Of a stretch of DNA of 64,000 bases, positions 50,998 to 58,907 are shown one piece after another. A model generated the notes under the pieces. The model did not search any database. It was given only the letters and a program-made list of their open reading frames with translations, and had not been told where the DNA came from. Numbering within the stretch: position 1 is the stretch's first letter; every line of letters begins with the position of its first letter. Origin of the DNA: Tautonia plasticadhaerens (GTDB lineage Bacteria; Planctomycetota; Planctomycetia; Isosphaerales; Isosphaeraceae); NCBI RefSeq assembly GCF_007752535.1, contig NZ_CP036426.1, forward strand, positions 2,480,001-2,544,000. The letters run 5' to 3'. The translations under genes were made by a program, and so were the position numbers.

Positions 50998-52065
50998 ATG
51001 GCGGAACACGGCATCGGACTCGTCGGCTGCGGCATGATCGCCGAGTACCACACCAGGGCGATCAACGAGATTCCCGGCTCGCGCGTCGTGGCCGTCTTCG
51101 ACCAGGTGCCGGGGCGTGGGGACAAGATCGTCGGCATGGCCGAGGAGGGCGAGGTCGCCATCTACGACGACCTGGACAGGATGCTCGCCCACCCCGGCCT
51201 CGACGTGGTCAGCGTCTGCACCCCCAGCGGCGCCCACCGGGACCCGGCCGTCGCCGCCGCGAAGGCGGGCAAGCACGTCATCGTCGAGAAGCCGCTGGAG
51301 ATCACCCTGCCGCGCTGCGACGCCGTCATCGACGCCTGCGACGCCGCCGGGACGCGGCTCTGCACGATCTTCCCCTCGCGTTACTCCTCGGCCAATGCCC
51401 GGCTCAAGGAGGCGATCGAACTGGGGCGGTTCGGCCGTCTCACCCTGGGGGACACTTATATCAAGTGGTGGCGGACCCAGGAGTACTACGACTCCGGCGG
51501 CTGGCGCGGCACCTGGGCCCTCGACGGCGGCGGCGCCCTGATGAACCAGTCGATCCACAACGTGGATCTCCTCGCCTGGCTGATGGGGGACGTGGAGACG
51601 GTCACCGCCCTGACCGCCACCCTCGCCCACGAGCGGATCGAGGTCGAGGACACGGCCGTCGCCGCCGTCCGGTTCAAGAACGGCGCCCTCGGCGTCATCG
51701 AGGCCGCCACCAGCGCCTACCCCGGCCTCTCCAAGCGGATCGAGATCCACGGCGATCGCGGCTCCGCCCGGATCGAGCAGGACGACATCACCCTCTGGGA
51801 GTTCCAGGAGAAGGTCCCCAGCGACAACGACGTCCTCGCCGCCATGGCCAAGGTCGGCGCAACCGGGGGCGGTTCAGACCCCCGGGGCATCACCCATGAG
51901 GGCCATCGTCAGCAGCTCTCCGACTTCCTCGCCGCCATCGACGAGGACCGCCCCCCCTTCGTCGACGGCCGCGAGGGCCGCAAATCCGTCGAGATCATCC
52001 GAGCCATCTACAAGTCGGCCGAGCAGGGCGGCACACCGGTCACCCTGCCGCTCCAGGATGACTGA
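50998..52065 (+). CDS. Gfo/Idh/MocA family oxidoreductase
   Basis: The 355 residues start HGIGLVGCGMIAEYHTRAINEIPG (3-26), a complete Rossmann GxGxxA-type motif. VSVCTPSGAHRDPAVAAAKAGKHVIVEKPLEIT (about 75-106) has the catalytic EKP. GWRGTWALDGGGALMNQSIHNVDLLAWLMGDV is the substrate-side segment with a conserved His in NQSIHNVDL. It oxidises or reduces a sugar or inositol-like alcohol with NAD(P); substrate unknown. Confidence 0.9.
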   Translation: MAEHGIGLVGCGMIAEYHTRAINEIPGSRVVAVFDQVPGRGDKIVGMAEEGEVAIYDDLDRMLAHPGLDVVSVCTPSGAHRDPAVAAAKAGKHVIVEKPLEITLPRCDAVIDACDAAGTRLCTIFPSRYSSANARLKEAIELGRFGRLTLGDTYIKWWRTQEYYDSGGWRGTWALDGGGALMNQSIHNVDLLAWLMGDVETVTALTATLAHERIEVEDTAVAAVRFKNGALGVIEAATSAYPGLSKRIEIHGDRGSARIEQDDITLWEFQEKVPSDNDVLAAMAKVGATGGGSDPRGITHEGHRQQLSDFLAAIDEDRPPFVDGREGRKSVEIIRAIYKSAEQGGTPVTLPLQDD

Positions 52066-52089
52066 TCCGCCCCCGGAGGCTCGGCCGCC

Positions 52090-52365
52090 ATGAGCGGTTG
52101 GAAGAAAACGCTCGGCCGAGTCCTCCGGGGAACCGCCGATGCAAACCTCCGCTTCGATGAAGTATGCTCGGTGCTCAAGTGTCTCGGGTTCTCGGAGCGG
52201 ATCAAAGGCGATCTCCACATCTTCACCCGCGATGGCGTCGAGGAGATCCTCAACCTCCAGTCCCGGGACGGGAACGCCAAGCCGTATCAGGTCAAACAAG
52301 TCCGGGACGTGATCGTCCGATACCGACTGGCAGGGGACACCGATGATGAACAGCCCTCGCTATGA
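52090..52365 (+). CDS. hicA: HicA-like mRNA interferase toxin
   Basis: The 91-residue protein starts 10 bases after GGAGG. The double-stranded RNA-binding-like fold is suggested by RFDEVCSVLKCLGFSERIKGDLHIFTRDGVEEILNLQ (about 21-57) and the final VKQVRDVIVRY. The usual catalytic GSH is GDLH here, with His at about 43, so the key His is present in a slightly altered setting. It is longer than the typical 60-80 residues. It overlaps the HicB gene by 23 bp, as expected for a toxin-antitoxin pair. Confidence 0.78.
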   Translation: MSGWKKTLGRVLRGTADANLRFDEVCSVLKCLGFSERIKGDLHIFTRDGVEEILNLQSRDGNAKPYQVKQVRDVIVRYRLAGDTDDEQPSL

Positions 52366-52561
52366 GATCATCATCTACTGGAGTGAGGTCGACCAGGCAT
52401 TCATCGCCGAGGTCCCCGAGCTTGCCGGTTGCGCGTCGGACGGCAGTTCCTATCAGGAGGCCCTCGCCGCGGTCGAGGTCGTCATCGGCGAATGGATCGA
52501 GACGGCCAGGGCACTGGGCCGACCGATCCCCGAGCCCCGTGGCCGGCTGGTGCACGCCTGA
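52343..52561 (+). CDS. hicB: HicB-like antitoxin
   Basis: The 72 residues show the degraded RNase H-like fold of HicB: YEIIIYWSEVDQAFIAEVPELAGCASDGSSYQEALAAVEVVIGEWIETARALGRPIPEP (about 7-65). No C-terminal DNA-binding domain is present, so autoregulation would need another factor. It overlaps hicA by 23 bp and has two adjacent ATG codons. Confidence 0.85.
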   Translation: MMNSPRYEIIIYWSEVDQAFIAEVPELAGCASDGSSYQEALAAVEVVIGEWIETARALGRPIPEPRGRLVHA

Positions 52562-52675
52562 GCCGTCGTAGCCTCACCACCCCGCCCAGGTGACGACCTG
52601 CCGCGGGCGAGATGAGGGTGCTTGTCCCTCCGGCGGGAGAACAGGTCGTCGAATCCGGGCATCAGGGGTCACTCG

Positions 52676-52930
52676 ATGTGGGATGAACGGGAATGCTTCG
52701 CCAGGTCCTTCATCAACGCGATCGCCTGCATGCTGGGGGGCCTCGGCGTCACGATCGCCACCTTGAGCGTCGCATCGGGGAGCCCCGCCCTGTTCGCGTC
52801 ATTCCTCCGGTTTCTGGGTGGACTCGGGGCGGTCGTCCTCGTCTACGCAATCGTCGTCGGCGGCCCTGCAATCGTCGTGCGCGAAGTCGTTCGATGGATG
52901 GGACGACGTCTCCGACGGCCCGAAGCCTAG
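52676..52930 (+). CDS. small two-helix membrane protein
   Basis: The protein is 84 residues from the ATG at 52676, which follows AGGGG at eight bases. It has two membrane segments (NAIACMLGGLGVTIATLSVASG and FLGGLGAVVLVYAIVVGGPAIVV) and a basic C-terminus. No family is recognised. It lies between hicB and another small gene. Confidence 0.5.
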   Translation: MWDERECFARSFINAIACMLGGLGVTIATLSVASGSPALFASFLRFLGGLGAVVLVYAIVVGGPAIVVREVVRWMGRRLRRPEA

Positions 52931-52946
52931 GAGGCGACGCTCGAAC

Positions 52947-53237
52947 ATGCCAGTCAACATTTACCGAGTCACCCCGGAGGGCCAGAAGAACGAACCCATC
53001 GCGTGGCTGTGCGATGACGATTGGCGATTATTAGAACAGAGTGAGGAACTCGAAGCTTGGCTCGCGGAGCAAGGCCCAACACTCAAGCCCGCGCATTACG
53101 TTGCAGACATCGGCTTCGCCCCCCGTCGAGACGCGATGGGCGGCGGAGCCGCGCTTTCGCCGGAGTTGATGCGGATGATGGCAGACCTGGGCATGTACCT
53201 GTTCCTCTCGGAGTATCCGGCCGACGACGAACCCTGA
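52947..53237 (+). CDS. small protein of unknown function
   Basis: The protein is 96 residues from the ATG at 52947, with GGAGG 13 bases upstream. An N-terminal MPVNIYRVTPEGQKNEPIAWLCDDDWRLLEQSEELEAWL leads to a soluble acidic protein, and the last residues are ADDEP. The gene is 16 bp from the preceding one, so probably co-transcribed. No motif known. Confidence 0.55.
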   Translation: MPVNIYRVTPEGQKNEPIAWLCDDDWRLLEQSEELEAWLAEQGPTLKPAHYVADIGFAPRRDAMGGGAALSPELMRMMADLGMYLFLSEYPADDEP

Positions 53238-53358
53238 GCACACCGCCCGGCCCCGCCCCACACCGTACCAGGCCCGCCACCTCGGGGCCGGGGCCGGGAC
53301 GTCACGAGACACCGACTGACCTCTCGATCCCGATCGCGGCTCAATGGAGTGACCGCCG

Positions 53359-54309
53359 ATGTTCCCCAAGCGATCCCGAGCCAGGCGTCGCAACCAGGTC
53401 GTCGACTACGCCGCGTATCTCGGCGTCCGGCTGATCGTGTTCCTCGCGCAGCGGCTGACGATCCGCCAGTCCTACGCCCTGGCCGACGCCATCGCCGCCC
53501 TCGTCTATAAGATCGACAAACGGCATCGGGCGGTGGCGATGGAGAACCTCCGCCTCGCCTACGGCGAAGAGTACACCGAGGAGCAACGCGACGAGATCGT
53601 CCGGGGAGTCTACCGCCACTTCCTCCGGATGGTGATGGAGATGCTGCACATCCCCCGGATGCTCCGCCTGACCACCTGGCGGAAGTTCATCACCCTCAAG
53701 GGCACCGAGGACGTGCTGGAGCGACTGCTCAAGGGGGGGCCGATGATCATGCTCACCGGCCATTACGGCAACTGGGAGATGGCCGGCTACATGTTCGGCG
53801 CCTTCGGCTTCCCGCCCCATTCGGTGGCCCGGACGCTGGACAATCCGCACCTCGACCGCTTCATTCGCTCCTTCCGGGAGGAGACCGGCCAGAAGATGAT
53901 CGCCAAGAAGGGGGGCTCCGAGGCGATGATCGACGTGCTCGCCTCCGGAGGGCTGCTGTCGATGCTCGCCGACCAGGACGCCGGGCCCAAGGGCCTGTTC
54001 GTCCCCTTCTTCGGCCGCCCGGCCTCGACCTTCAAGGCCATCGCCCTGCTGGCGATCGAGTACAACGCCCCCATCGTGGTCGGCGGCGCCCGTCGCATCG
54101 GCGATGACTTCCGCTACGTCGTCGAGCTGGAGGAGGTCATCGAGATCGACCCCGAGGACGCCTCCCCCGACCTCATCCCCGAGCTGACACGACGCTACAC
54201 CGCCGCCCTGGAGCGGATGGTCCGCCGGGACCCCACCCAGTACCTCTGGCTCCACCGCCGCTGGAAGCACCAGCCCCAACCGAAGCGGACGAAGCACAGG
54301 GCGGCCTGA
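53359..54309 (+). CDS. LpxL/HtrB-like lipid A biosynthesis acyltransferase
   Basis: The 316 residues carry the HX4E catalytic motif as GHYGNWE (H135, E140) within MIMLTGHYGNWEMAGYMFGAFGF. Further family landmarks are HSVARTLDNPHLDRFIRSFREETGQKMI and LSMLADQDAGPKGLFVPFFGRPASTFKAIALLAIEYNAPIV. The family transfers an acyl chain from acyl-ACP to a lipid A precursor or other lipid at the inner membrane. It has a basic N-terminus and is probably membrane-associated. Its actual acceptor here is inferred. Confidence 0.88.
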   Translation: MFPKRSRARRRNQVVDYAAYLGVRLIVFLAQRLTIRQSYALADAIAALVYKIDKRHRAVAMENLRLAYGEEYTEEQRDEIVRGVYRHFLRMVMEMLHIPRMLRLTTWRKFITLKGTEDVLERLLKGGPMIMLTGHYGNWEMAGYMFGAFGFPPHSVARTLDNPHLDRFIRSFREETGQKMIAKKGGSEAMIDVLASGGLLSMLADQDAGPKGLFVPFFGRPASTFKAIALLAIEYNAPIVVGGARRIGDDFRYVVELEEVIEIDPEDASPDLIPELTRRYTAALERMVRRDPTQYLWLHRRWKHQPQPKRTKHRAA

Positions 54310-54319
54310 TGCCCGACGA

Positions 54320-54381
54320 CAGACGCGAGATGGCGGAGGGGCGATGGTCGACGCCATCCGCCATCCTTCGTCCGCCTCCCC
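54320..54381. repeat. second REP-like palindromic element
   Basis: GATGGCGGA (54330-54338) pairs with TCCGCCATC (about 54357-54365), and inside it GGCGATGG with a CGCCAT-type partner surrounds TCGAC. It shares the ATGG-TCGACGC-ATCCGCC core with the element at 20133-20222 and sits, like it, between convergent genes. Confidence 0.45.
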
Positions 54382-55464
54382 TCATCGAACCTCGAACGAC
54401 CGCCCCGGCCCGTCCTCGCCGATCTGCACGGAGAACCGAGAACCATCCGGCTCGACCCTCACCCGGATGAACTGCCCGCCTTCGGGGGAATCGTTGGCGA
54501 TCAACGCGGGGTCGGTGTTGTCCTCAGGCCCGGTGGTCACGTTCCGGTGCATCTGGTAGTTGGCCTCGATGCTCGGGATCGACCCCAGCAGCCGGACGAC
54601 CTCGGCCGATCCGCCCTTGCGGGGCCCGTTATTCATGATGGTGACCGTCGGCCGGATCGTCTGAACCAGCGTCGGGTGGTTCGAGACGTCGAGCCCGTGG
54701 TGGGTCACCTGGTACAGGTCGACGGCGTCGTCCCGGGCCTCTCCCCGGCCGATCCGGTCGACTGGGCAGACGAGCTGGCGTTCGATGTTCCAGGTCAGGT
54801 CGCCGCAGTCGAGGAAGTCGAACCGACCGAGCCGGAAGACCAGGGCCAGGCTCCTCGCGTTGTCGGAGCGGTCCTCGGGGAGGTCGGGCGGCAGGTCGTC
54901 GCACCGGGCGTTCGGGGCGCCGTCACCGCCGATCACCTCGCCTCCCGAGGCGAGCACCAGCGCCGACACCTCCCCCTCCAGTGGCAACATGTCTCCGGGC
55001 CTCAGGACGGTACGCTTCCCTTCGCTGGCCGCGAGGTAGGCGACGAGCAGCGGGTCGTCCGGCTTCGGCCCGTCGGGGAAGTCGAGCCCGTCGATCCCGT
55101 CGGAGGGCAGACCCCGGTCCCAGTAGCGATCGATCCGGACCCGCTTCGCCAGCCCCGCCACGCCCCCGTAGTGGTCGGTGTGCCAGTGGGTCGTGACCAG
55201 GTGGTCGAGGTGGTCGAGCCCGGCCACGTCCTTCAGGACGTGCTCGATCCGCTTCGGGTCCCGGTCGTCGAGGCCTGGCCAGCCGGAGTCGATCAGGATC
55301 GACTCCCGATCCGGCGTGACCACCAGCGTGGCGGCCCCGCCGAGGACGTCGATGTAATAGATCTCCAGCCCCGGCCCCTCGGCCTGCCGGGCGAGGGCCG
55401 GGGTCGGGGCGGTCGATGCCGCGATTAGCAGGAGGCAGGCGACACGGGAGGGGATGACTCGCAT
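54382..55464 (-). CDS. exported metallo-beta-lactamase fold hydrolase (ComEC-type)
   Basis: The protein is 360 residues from the ATG at 55464 after a signal peptide (VACLLLIAASTAPTPALA). The metal motif is TTHWHTDHYGG (H93, H95, D97, H98), preceded by ESILIDSGWPG. Later ligands are in FLDCGDLTWN and the THHGLDVSNHP segment. The layout, with a loose MBL fold and THHG motif, resembles ComEC C-terminal domains and related secreted hydrolases. The substrate could be nucleic acid or a phosphoester; unknown. Confidence 0.85.
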   Translation of the reverse strand: MRVIPSRVACLLLIAASTAPTPALARQAEGPGLEIYYIDVLGGAATLVVTPDRESILIDSGWPGLDDRDPKRIEHVLKDVAGLDHLDHLVTTHWHTDHYGGVAGLAKRVRIDRYWDRGLPSDGIDGLDFPDGPKPDDPLLVAYLAASEGKRTVLRPGDMLPLEGEVSALVLASGGEVIGGDGAPNARCDDLPPDLPEDRSDNARSLALVFRLGRFDFLDCGDLTWNIERQLVCPVDRIGRGEARDDAVDLYQVTHHGLDVSNHPTLVQTIRPTVTIMNNGPRKGGSAEVVRLLGSIPSIEANYQMHRNVTTGPEDNTDPALIANDSPEGGQFIRVRVEPDGSRFSVQIGEDGPGRSFEVR

Positions 55465-55480
55465 CGGCGGGAGGCTCCGG

Positions 55481-56038
55481 TCAGGGCCGATCGGGCGAGG
55501 GCCCGGCGGCGGGTGGGAGGTACGCGTCGGGGATCGGGGCATCGGGACGCTCGGCGTCCCAGTAGATCGTGACGACCCGCCAGCCGCCGTCCCCGGTGTC
55601 GAGGAGCTGGAAACTGTTGATCCCCCGGGCGAAGGGCTCGAGATCGGCCTCGTCCCGCCGGGACTCGTAGGTGCTGAAGACGTGGGCGAGCTTCCCGAAC
55701 CGGTCGACCTTGCGGCTGATCTCGCGCTCGAAGAACCCGTCGGCCGCCATCGCCCGGTCGGCCAGCAGGATGTAGTCCTCGACCCCGAGCACCCGGACCG
55801 TCGCCCCGCCCTCGGGGCCGACGACCACCGGGATCAGCCTCGCGTCGGGGACGAACAGGGAGCGGAAGCGGTCCCAGTCCCTCGGCTCCCCCTTCGGGCC
55901 CGAGATCACGTCGTAGACGGCGGCGACCACCGCCTCGATCGAGGCCACATCCCGGGGACTCGGCACCGGCGCCTGGTCCTGGGGCTGGGGCTGGGGCGAG
56001 AACAGGAGCAACGCGAGTCCGATCGGTGCGAGGCTCAT
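55481..56038 (-). CDS. exported NTF2-like protein
   Basis: The 185 residues begin with a short signal (MSLAPIGLALLLFSPQPQPQ). The rest has SnoaL/NTF2-like layout: helices SIEAVVAAVYDVISGPKGEPRDWDRFRSLFVPDARLIPVV, then a beta-rich half ending GWRVVTIYWDAERPDAP. No catalytic residues can be assigned. It lies 16 bp before the metallo-beta-lactamase gene in the same direction, so it is likely its first operon partner. Confidence 0.75.
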   Translation of the reverse strand: MSLAPIGLALLLFSPQPQPQDQAPVPSPRDVASIEAVVAAVYDVISGPKGEPRDWDRFRSLFVPDARLIPVVVGPEGGATVRVLGVEDYILLADRAMAADGFFEREISRKVDRFGKLAHVFSTYESRRDEADLEPFARGINSFQLLDTGDGGWRVVTIYWDAERPDAPIPDAYLPPAAGPSPDRP

Positions 56039-56106
56039 CGGGGGATCTCCGGATCGGGTCCGGGACGCGAACGGGCCTCGATTGTGGTGCGGCGAGCGGC
56101 CCCGGA

Positions 56107-57132
56107 TCAAGCGGGAGGCGTCCCTGCGCCGCTCCGAGCCCGGACGAAAGGCGCCAGGCCGTCGAGCACCGAGCCCGACGCCTCGCGGAGCCGGAGCGAG
56201 TCGACCAGGTCCGCGTTCCGCCCCCCGGCCAGGCCGTCGGCGAGCAGCGCCGAGCCCTGCGCCGCCTGCTTCACCCAGGCCCCCGGCAGGTTGCCCAGCG
56301 GGACGGCCCGGCCGAATCGCCCCAGCGTGTCGACGAGGCCCGGGGCCAGATCCGCCCTGGACGAGGCCGAGCCGGAGAGGTAGATCCGGTCGAACGGTGT
56401 CAGCTCCCGGAGCCCGGCCAGGTGCTTGCGGATCGACTCGAAGAACCCCGGGCGGCCCGCCGCGCCGAGGTCGTCGAGCCCCCCCCGGAACAGGTCCTGC
56501 TTCGACAGGGGGCCGAGCCAGTAGGCCGCCTCCCCGTCCCAGGCCCCCGACGACCTCAACCCCATCGGCCCCGCCGATCCGGCCGAGGCGTCGACGATCG
56601 CCCCACCGTCGACCACGAGCAGCGCCGAGAACGCCGAGCCGATCTCGGCCACGGCGAACGTCGAGCCCGACGGCGCCCGCCCCTCGCCGTCGGCGTCGAG
56701 CCTCAGCGCGAGCGCCGCGACGGCCACCTTGTCGGCCGTGCCGCGATCGACCACGCCGATCTTGCGATGATCGGGGATCGTCGGCAGGTGGATCCCCCCC
56801 GGCAGGAAGACGACCGGCAGGCCCGACCCGGCCAGCGCGGCCACCCATCGCGAGAACCCGCCGACGCCGAGCGGCCGGCCGAGTTCGTCCTCCCGGACGA
56901 GGCCCATCAACCCCAGGTCGGCCCCGGACGCCTCGGACGCCCGGACCATCGGCAGGCCGTAGCCGGAGGGCCCGGCGATCAGGTCGAGCGGCCCCCAGCC
57001 CTCCAGGAGTCGGAGCAGTCCCGCGGGGTCGGCGTCGGGAGGCATCCGGGCCTGGTCGGCGACCTCGCCGTCGACCATCAGGAGCAGGTCGAGGCTGCCG
57101 GTGCCGGGGTCGGTGCCCACGACTCGGGGCAT
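56107..57132 (-). CDS. DUF1464 family sugar-kinase-fold protein of the C1 cluster
   Basis: The 341 residues start VVGTDPGTGSLDLLLMVDGE (4-23), an ASKHA phosphate-binding start. DLIAGPSGYGLP, LPGGIHLPTIPDHRKIGVVDRGTADKVAVAAL (about 110-141) and FDRIYLSGSASSRADL follow. This matches DUF1464, butyrate-kinase-like proteins known from archaea and encoded beside H4MPT-dependent formaldehyde genes in planctomycetes and methylotrophs. Its biochemical role is not known. The gene is 30 bp downstream of the methylene-H4MPT dehydrogenase gene on the same strand. Confidence 0.82.
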   Translation of the reverse strand: MPRVVGTDPGTGSLDLLLMVDGEVADQARMPPDADPAGLLRLLEGWGPLDLIAGPSGYGLPMVRASEASGADLGLMGLVREDELGRPLGVGGFSRWVAALAGSGLPVVFLPGGIHLPTIPDHRKIGVVDRGTADKVAVAALALRLDADGEGRAPSGSTFAVAEIGSAFSALLVVDGGAIVDASAGSAGPMGLRSSGAWDGEAAYWLGPLSKQDLFRGGLDDLGAAGRPGFFESIRKHLAGLRELTPFDRIYLSGSASSRADLAPGLVDTLGRFGRAVPLGNLPGAWVKQAAQGSALLADGLAGGRNADLVDSLRLREASGSVLDGLAPFVRARSGAGTPPA

Positions 57133-57162
57133 GGCGGGGCTCGATCGGGGAGTTCGGGCGGA

Positions 57163-58026
57163 TCAGTCGAGCGACTGGCCGAGGGCGTAGACCTGCTCGG
57201 CGTCGAGGACCAGGTCGTTGGTCGAGAAGAGTTCCTTGATCGCGCGGGCATGGATCCGCATCTTCGTGCCGCCGACGCCGATCGCGCCCCAGGCCCGCAC
57301 GCCCCCCCGGTCGGCGTCCCGGTCGTGGACCTCGATCCCCTCGATCCCCAGCGGTGGCACGGCGTTCAGGTCGATCATCGCCCGCAAGGCGGCCAGGCCC
57401 GACCGGACCGACCCCGGCAGCAGCGTGACGCCCGTCGACCCGGCGGCGACGACGACCTCGCACCCCTCCAGGCCCGAGGCGAGCGAGGCGGCGTCGGCGG
57501 CGGCGAACGGCGAGAGCTCGGTGCCGGTCGCCTCGCCGATCGACCGGGCGACGGCTTCCGCCCGATCGAGGGTCCGGGACGACACGGCCACCGCCGCCCC
57601 TTCCCTCGCCAGGAGCCGGGCCACCCGACGACCGACCGGGCCGGTCGCGGCCAGCACGGCCGCCTTCTTGCCCCGGAGCGAGCCGTCGAGCCCCCGCTTG
57701 GCGGCCAGCACGGCGGCGGCGGCCGTGGTGTTCGCGCCGTTGGGGTCGAGCAGCACCGAGACCCGGAACGGGCCGAAGAATGCCCCGGTCGCCGCCCGGA
57801 GCAGGGCTTCGGCCTTCTCCACGTCGGTGCCGCCGATGAACAGGGCGGTCCGCTTCAGGTCCTCCGGCCCCCGGGTGAAGAGGCCGCCGTACACGAGGTC
57901 CCGCACCTGATCGGGGGTCACCCCCCCGTGCCGGAACAGGTGATCGACCCCCGCATCCACGGCGACGACGGCGTCGAAGACGCTGGGCTGCGGGTCGGCG
58001 TCGAGCTGGATCAGGATCGTCTTCAT
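57163..58026 (-). CDS. methylene-tetrahydromethanopterin dehydrogenase (Mtd family)
   Basis: The enzyme oxidises methylene-H4MPT to methenyl-H4MPT with NAD(P). The 287 residues match the MtdA/B/C size. Visible are FIGGTDVEKAEALL (about 63-76), FGPFRVSVLLDPNGANTTAAAAVLA (about 84-108), the NAD-binding GKKAAVLAATGPVGRRVARLLAREGA (about 118-143), SSRTLDRAEAVA and DLNAVPPLGIEGIE. Whether it is an MtdB- or MtdC-type cannot be told by eye. It stands 109 bp after fae and 30 bp before the DUF1464 gene, so the three form one operon. Confidence 0.9.
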   Translation of the reverse strand: MKTILIQLDADPQPSVFDAVVAVDAGVDHLFRHGGVTPDQVRDLVYGGLFTRGPEDLKRTALFIGGTDVEKAEALLRAATGAFFGPFRVSVLLDPNGANTTAAAAVLAAKRGLDGSLRGKKAAVLAATGPVGRRVARLLAREGAAVAVSSRTLDRAEAVARSIGEATGTELSPFAAADAASLASGLEGCEVVVAAGSTGVTLLPGSVRSGLAALRAMIDLNAVPPLGIEGIEVHDRDADRGGVRAWGAIGVGGTKMRIHARAIKELFSTNDLVLDAEQVYALGQSLD

Positions 58027-58135
58027 CGCGACCCCGGGCAGGGGGACGGCCGGTCGGCCGGCGGGGGAGGACGGCCCTCGCCGGCCGACCGGCGATCGAT
58101 CGGACGGGCTCCGCTCCGGTCCGGTCCGCCTCGGC

Positions 58136-58642
58136 TCAGGAGGCGAATGGGTGGCTGGCCGAGTCCTTCTTGGAGACGACCTCGGAGATGGTCGGCTCGC
58201 CCTTCAAGGCCCTCTGGATGGAGAGCTTGGTGGCCTCGTAGTTGTACTGGTTGATCTTGGCCTTGTCGGTGGCGGCGGGGTGGATGAACACGCCGCAGAC
58301 GATGCAGAGATCCTCGGCCTTGTCCTGCGGGATGGTGCCGTCGGCCACGCAGTCGGCCACGGCCTTGGCCACGGCGTACTGGGCCGGACCGAACATCAGG
58401 ACCGCCTGGTCCAGGCCCTCGATCGTCACCTTGGTGATCAGGACGGTGGCCGGCTTGACCGCCAGGTTCGGCTCCAGCACGGCCAGCAGGCTGGTGTGCC
58501 CCTTCGACTGGTTGGCCAGCGCGTTGGCGAACGCCGCGCCCACCGGGCCGGTCTTGGTGCCGATCATCAGGTCGATGTGGGCGACCTCGTTGCCGTCTCC
58601 GACGAGGGCCTCTCCGATGAGCAGGGTGTGATCGCTGGCCAT
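58136..58642 (-). CDS. fae: formaldehyde-activating enzyme
   Basis: Fae joins formaldehyde and tetrahydromethanopterin to methylene-H4MPT. The 168 residues include the catalytic His in [28 protein letters not shown] (H22) and [41 protein letters not shown]. The end [33 protein letters not shown] is also typical. It is the first gene of the C1 operon. Its ~100-base leader starts at one arm of a 27-bp inverted repeat that carries an extended -10. Confidence 0.96.
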   Translation of the reverse strand: MASDHTLLIGEALVGDGNEVAHIDLMIGTKTGPVGAAFANALANQSKGHTSLLAVLEPNLAVKPATVLITKVTIEGLDQAVLMFGPAQYAVAKAVADCVADGTIPQDKAEDLCIVCGVFIHPAATDKAKINQYNYEATKLSIQRALKGEPTISEVVSKKDSASHPFAS

Positions 58643-58731
58643 GGGGGTCGAACTCCGGGGCTTCTGGCGTTGAGATGCGGGGGGAGTGTCCGGGCGGTCG
58701 GGCCCCCCGTTCGGGTCGCCGGCTTCGGCTG

Positions 58732-58863
58732 GGGGGTCGCTCGGCTGGCATGATAACAAGCCCGGCCCGACCCGCAAGGCCCCGGCGGGGGAGGTGAGCC
58801 CGCGCGGGGCCGCAGCGGATCGAGCGCGGGCAGGCCTGTTATCATGCCAGCCGAGCGACCCCC
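58732..58863. promoter_or_regulatory. perfect 27-bp inverted repeat holding two identical divergent promoters
   Basis: Bases 58732-58758 are the exact reverse complement of 58837-58863, with 78 bp between. Read outward, each arm starts TGTTATCAT, which matches an extended -10 (TGnTATAAT with one change), followed by the same 18 bases as the first transcribed region. The left arm faces fae (start 58642), the right arm the ATP-grasp gene (start 58908). The two divergent units thus share the same core promoter and initial leader. Confidence 0.6.
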
Positions 58864-58907
58864 GCCGCTCCTGCCCCGTGGCCCTGCTGACATCCCCGGG
58901 GCCCCTC

